Assembly: GCF_003258595.1 (NCBI RefSeq)
Contig: NZ_QHHQ01000003.1
Location: 744,001 to 808,000, forward strand
Direction of reading: 5' to 3'
DNA length: 64,000 bases
Source: Acuticoccus sediminis
GTDB lineage: Bacteria > Pseudomonadota > Alphaproteobacteria > Rhizobiales > Amorphaceae
Under the pieces are notes generated by a model. It saw only the letters and a list, made by a program, of their open reading frames with translations. It searched no databases and was not told where the DNA came from. This document shows, in pieces, positions 62,625 to 64,000 of the stretch. The position numbers and the translations under genes were made by a program. Within the stretch, counting starts at the first letter, position 1, and each line of letters opens with the position of its first letter.

Positions 62625-64000
62625 TCAGATGACGTCGCCGAACCGCAGTCGGGGGACGGAAGCGAGGCGCCTCTCGATCGTCTCCATCGTCCGGTTGGCG
62701 ATCTCCTGCGCGTTGCCGGACCCCGCCTGGACGTTGATGTCGCCGAACGTGATGGAGACGCCGCCGGCCGGACCAGCGGCCGGTGCCGCCTGGCGGGCGG
62801 CGTCCACCATGGTCACCCGGCGCGCCATGGTGGCAGCGCGCTCGGCGCGCCCACCGATGCTGCCGGGCTCCGCAGGCGCGCTGACGGTCACGTCTGGCAC
62901 CTGCAGTGCGGATCGGAGCTCGGCGAGCGCGGGCGTCGCGCCCCCCAGGCCGCTGAGTGACCCGGAGACGATGCCGGCCAGGACCGCGGACTGCCGAGCC
63001 ACCGGCGCCGTCCGGCTCATGCCGTCGGCGAGCTGGACCGGGATGAGGCCACCAGAACGCACCAGGGCCCGCAGCGGCCCGACCTTCGCCGGGGACTGAG
63101 GGAAGTGGTCGGCGACGCCCTGAGCCATCTCAGCGGCCGCCGCACGCGCCTCGCCGGCCCTCGACCGGATGCCAGCGGCAAGCTGCCCACCGATCTTCGC
63201 TCCGGACGCAAAGGCCCGCGCCGCCGCTCCGTCGAGGATGGCGGTGAGGCCGCTCACGCCGGACTGGACGCCCTGCTGCATCTCTTGGCCGCCTCGCACG
63301 CCCGCGTCGGCGAGCGCCTGGCGGATCTGGTCGACCGCGCCGGCCGCGTCCGTCGCCCCGGACTGGATGTCCCGGATGACCGCCTGCACCCGTGCGCGGA
63401 CCTCCGGCATGCCGTCGGTGACGGTCCGGATCTCCGCGTTGATGCCGGCGAGCTCGCCCTGCTGGTCAGGCGACAGGAGGTTGCCGCGGAACGTGCCCGC
63501 CGGCGACGCCATGGACCGAAGCTCGCCGGCCCGCTGCGCGAGGCTGATGAGCCGCTCGAGCGACGCCGCTTCCTCCGCAACCTGCTTCGGGTCAGCGACG
63601 AATGGTCCGGCCCCTCCCCTGCCCTCCTCCATCCCAGTCGATGTCATCGGACGAATCGGGGGCGTCGGTGGTGCACGATCGGTCTCGGTGCTGCCGGTCC
63701 GACCGAACATCACATCCCGGAAGCGCTTGATCTCCGCCGCGAGGTCCGGGTCTCCGGTGCCGGCGCCAAGGTACTGCTCAGGCCGGTCGGGTTTCGCGCG
63801 GTCGTCATAGACCATGCTGGCGATCCAACCCGACGCCAGCATGTTCCGGAACGCCCAGACGAGACCCTCGCGGATATCCGTCCGGCCATCGTTTGGGTCG
63901 CTGCCCGGCTTCGTGCTCTCCGGCCGTGGCTTCGCGCGAGGTTGCGCCGGAGCGCCATCGCGGGCTTCAGGGCCGACCTCGGCGGCGTCTGCGGTCCAGT
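62625..64000 (-). CDS. Phage tail tape measure protein, 5' part outside window
   Basis: About 458 codons visible; the frame is open past 64000, so the N-terminus lies outside. Ala/Gly-rich helical segments (GIRSRAGEARAAAAEMAQGV, DHFPQSPAKVGPLRALVRSG) carry the SPSxxGPL-like motif common near the C-terminus of tape measure proteins. The end ITFGDINVQAGSGNAQEI and IERRLASVPRLRFGDVI fits the family. Determines tail length and DNA passage. Upstream of gene U, as expected. Confidence 0.85.
   Translation of the reverse strand, partial: WTADAAEVGPEARDGAPAQPRAKPRPESTKPGSDPNDGRTDIREGLVWAFRNMLASGWIASMVYDDRAKPDRPEQYLGAGTGDPDLAAEIKRFRDVMFGRTGSTETDRAPPTPPIRPMTSTGMEEGRGGAGPFVADPKQVAEEAASLERLISLAQRAGELRSMASPAGTFRGNLLSPDQQGELAGINAEIRTVTDGMPEVRARVQAVIRDIQSGATDAAGAVDQIRQALADAGVRGGQEMQQGVQSGVSGLTAILDGAAARAFASGAKIGGQLAAGIRSRAGEARAAAAEMAQGVADHFPQSPAKVGPLRALVRSGGLIPVQLADGMSRTAPVARQSAVLAGIVSGSLSGLGGATPALAELRSALQVPDVTVSAPAEPGSIGGRAERAATMARRVTMVDAARQAAPAAGPAGGVSITFGDINVQAGSGNAQEIANRTMETIERRLASVPRLRFGDVI

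Noticed and set aside
1..64000. CRISPR arrays
   Set aside because: No set of direct repeats with regular unique spacers was seen; the regular repeats in 31.6-35.0 and 42.6-43.2 kb are coding RTX motifs.

Overview
This window is GC-rich DNA from an alphaproteobacterium, most likely of the Rhizobiales/Hyphomicrobiales (inference). The evidence is a circularly permuted two-piece tmRNA gene, an alpha-type SspB adaptor, the thyA-folA-hflK-hflC-DUF2065-degP gene order, and a fused TrpE/TrpG anthranilate synthase of the Rhizobium type.

Layout. 1-5.2 kb: an S1/P1-type nuclease runs off the left edge. It is followed by a graveyard of decayed mobile DNA (an IS3-family element with recognisable ends, an IS481 remnant and a tyrosine-integrase fragment) ending at tRNA-Ala(CGC); a beta-helix membrane protein survives inside it. 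5.2-19.6 kb: core chromosome with a sulfotransferase-like protein, a gamma carbonic anhydrase, the phnCDE phosphonate transporter with a probable Pho box, yjbQ, the degP/hflKC membrane quality-control operon, folA, thyA, ssrA, a MarR/monooxygenase divergent pair with twin operators, sspB and mgsA. 19.7-21.6 kb: an ECF sigma/anti-sigma pair and an XRE regulator. 21.7-26.7 kb: a compact RiPP-like locus with a BTAD/AfsR-type regulator, an NHLP-type precursor peptide ending in a Cys-Cys core, a divergent YcaO protein and an HxxE-type lipoprotein. This is the most interesting system in the window. 26.8-43.4 kb: trpE(G), a LysE exporter, sodC, a 1,122-residue RTX protein, a diguanylate cyclase, a TolB/TPR regulator divergent from a secreted sulfatase (with an 18-bp perfect palindrome between them), a GNAT enzyme and a second, smaller RTX protein.

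43.5 kb to the right edge: accessory DNA. It starts at a 50-nt 3' fragment of tRNA-Val(CAC), which looks like an attachment-site scar. Inside are a DUF1254 protein, a secreted repeat protein, twin terminator-like hairpins, a tRNA-Arg pseudogene, a GGDEF protein, many small unknown genes, a frameshifted P22-type antirepressor, a cold-shock protein and a long ORF interrupted by one amber codon. From 57.4 kb the genes are clearly prophage: a lysis cassette (holin, a 28-codon overlapping gene, two membrane proteins, an amidase endolysin) and P2-like tail genes D, X, U and tape measure on the minus strand, with a plus-strand glycosyltransferase inserted as a probable moron.

Functional links. HflKC and DegP act together in envelope quality control. 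ssrA and sspB both serve ribosome rescue and ClpXP delivery and lie 1.2 kb apart. ThyA and DHFR form the usual dTMP/folate couple. In the RiPP locus the regulator, precursor and YcaO protein form a plausible minimal azoline pathway, but no E1-like partner or dehydrogenase is seen. All assignments come from reading the sequence and from family knowledge; no database search was run.
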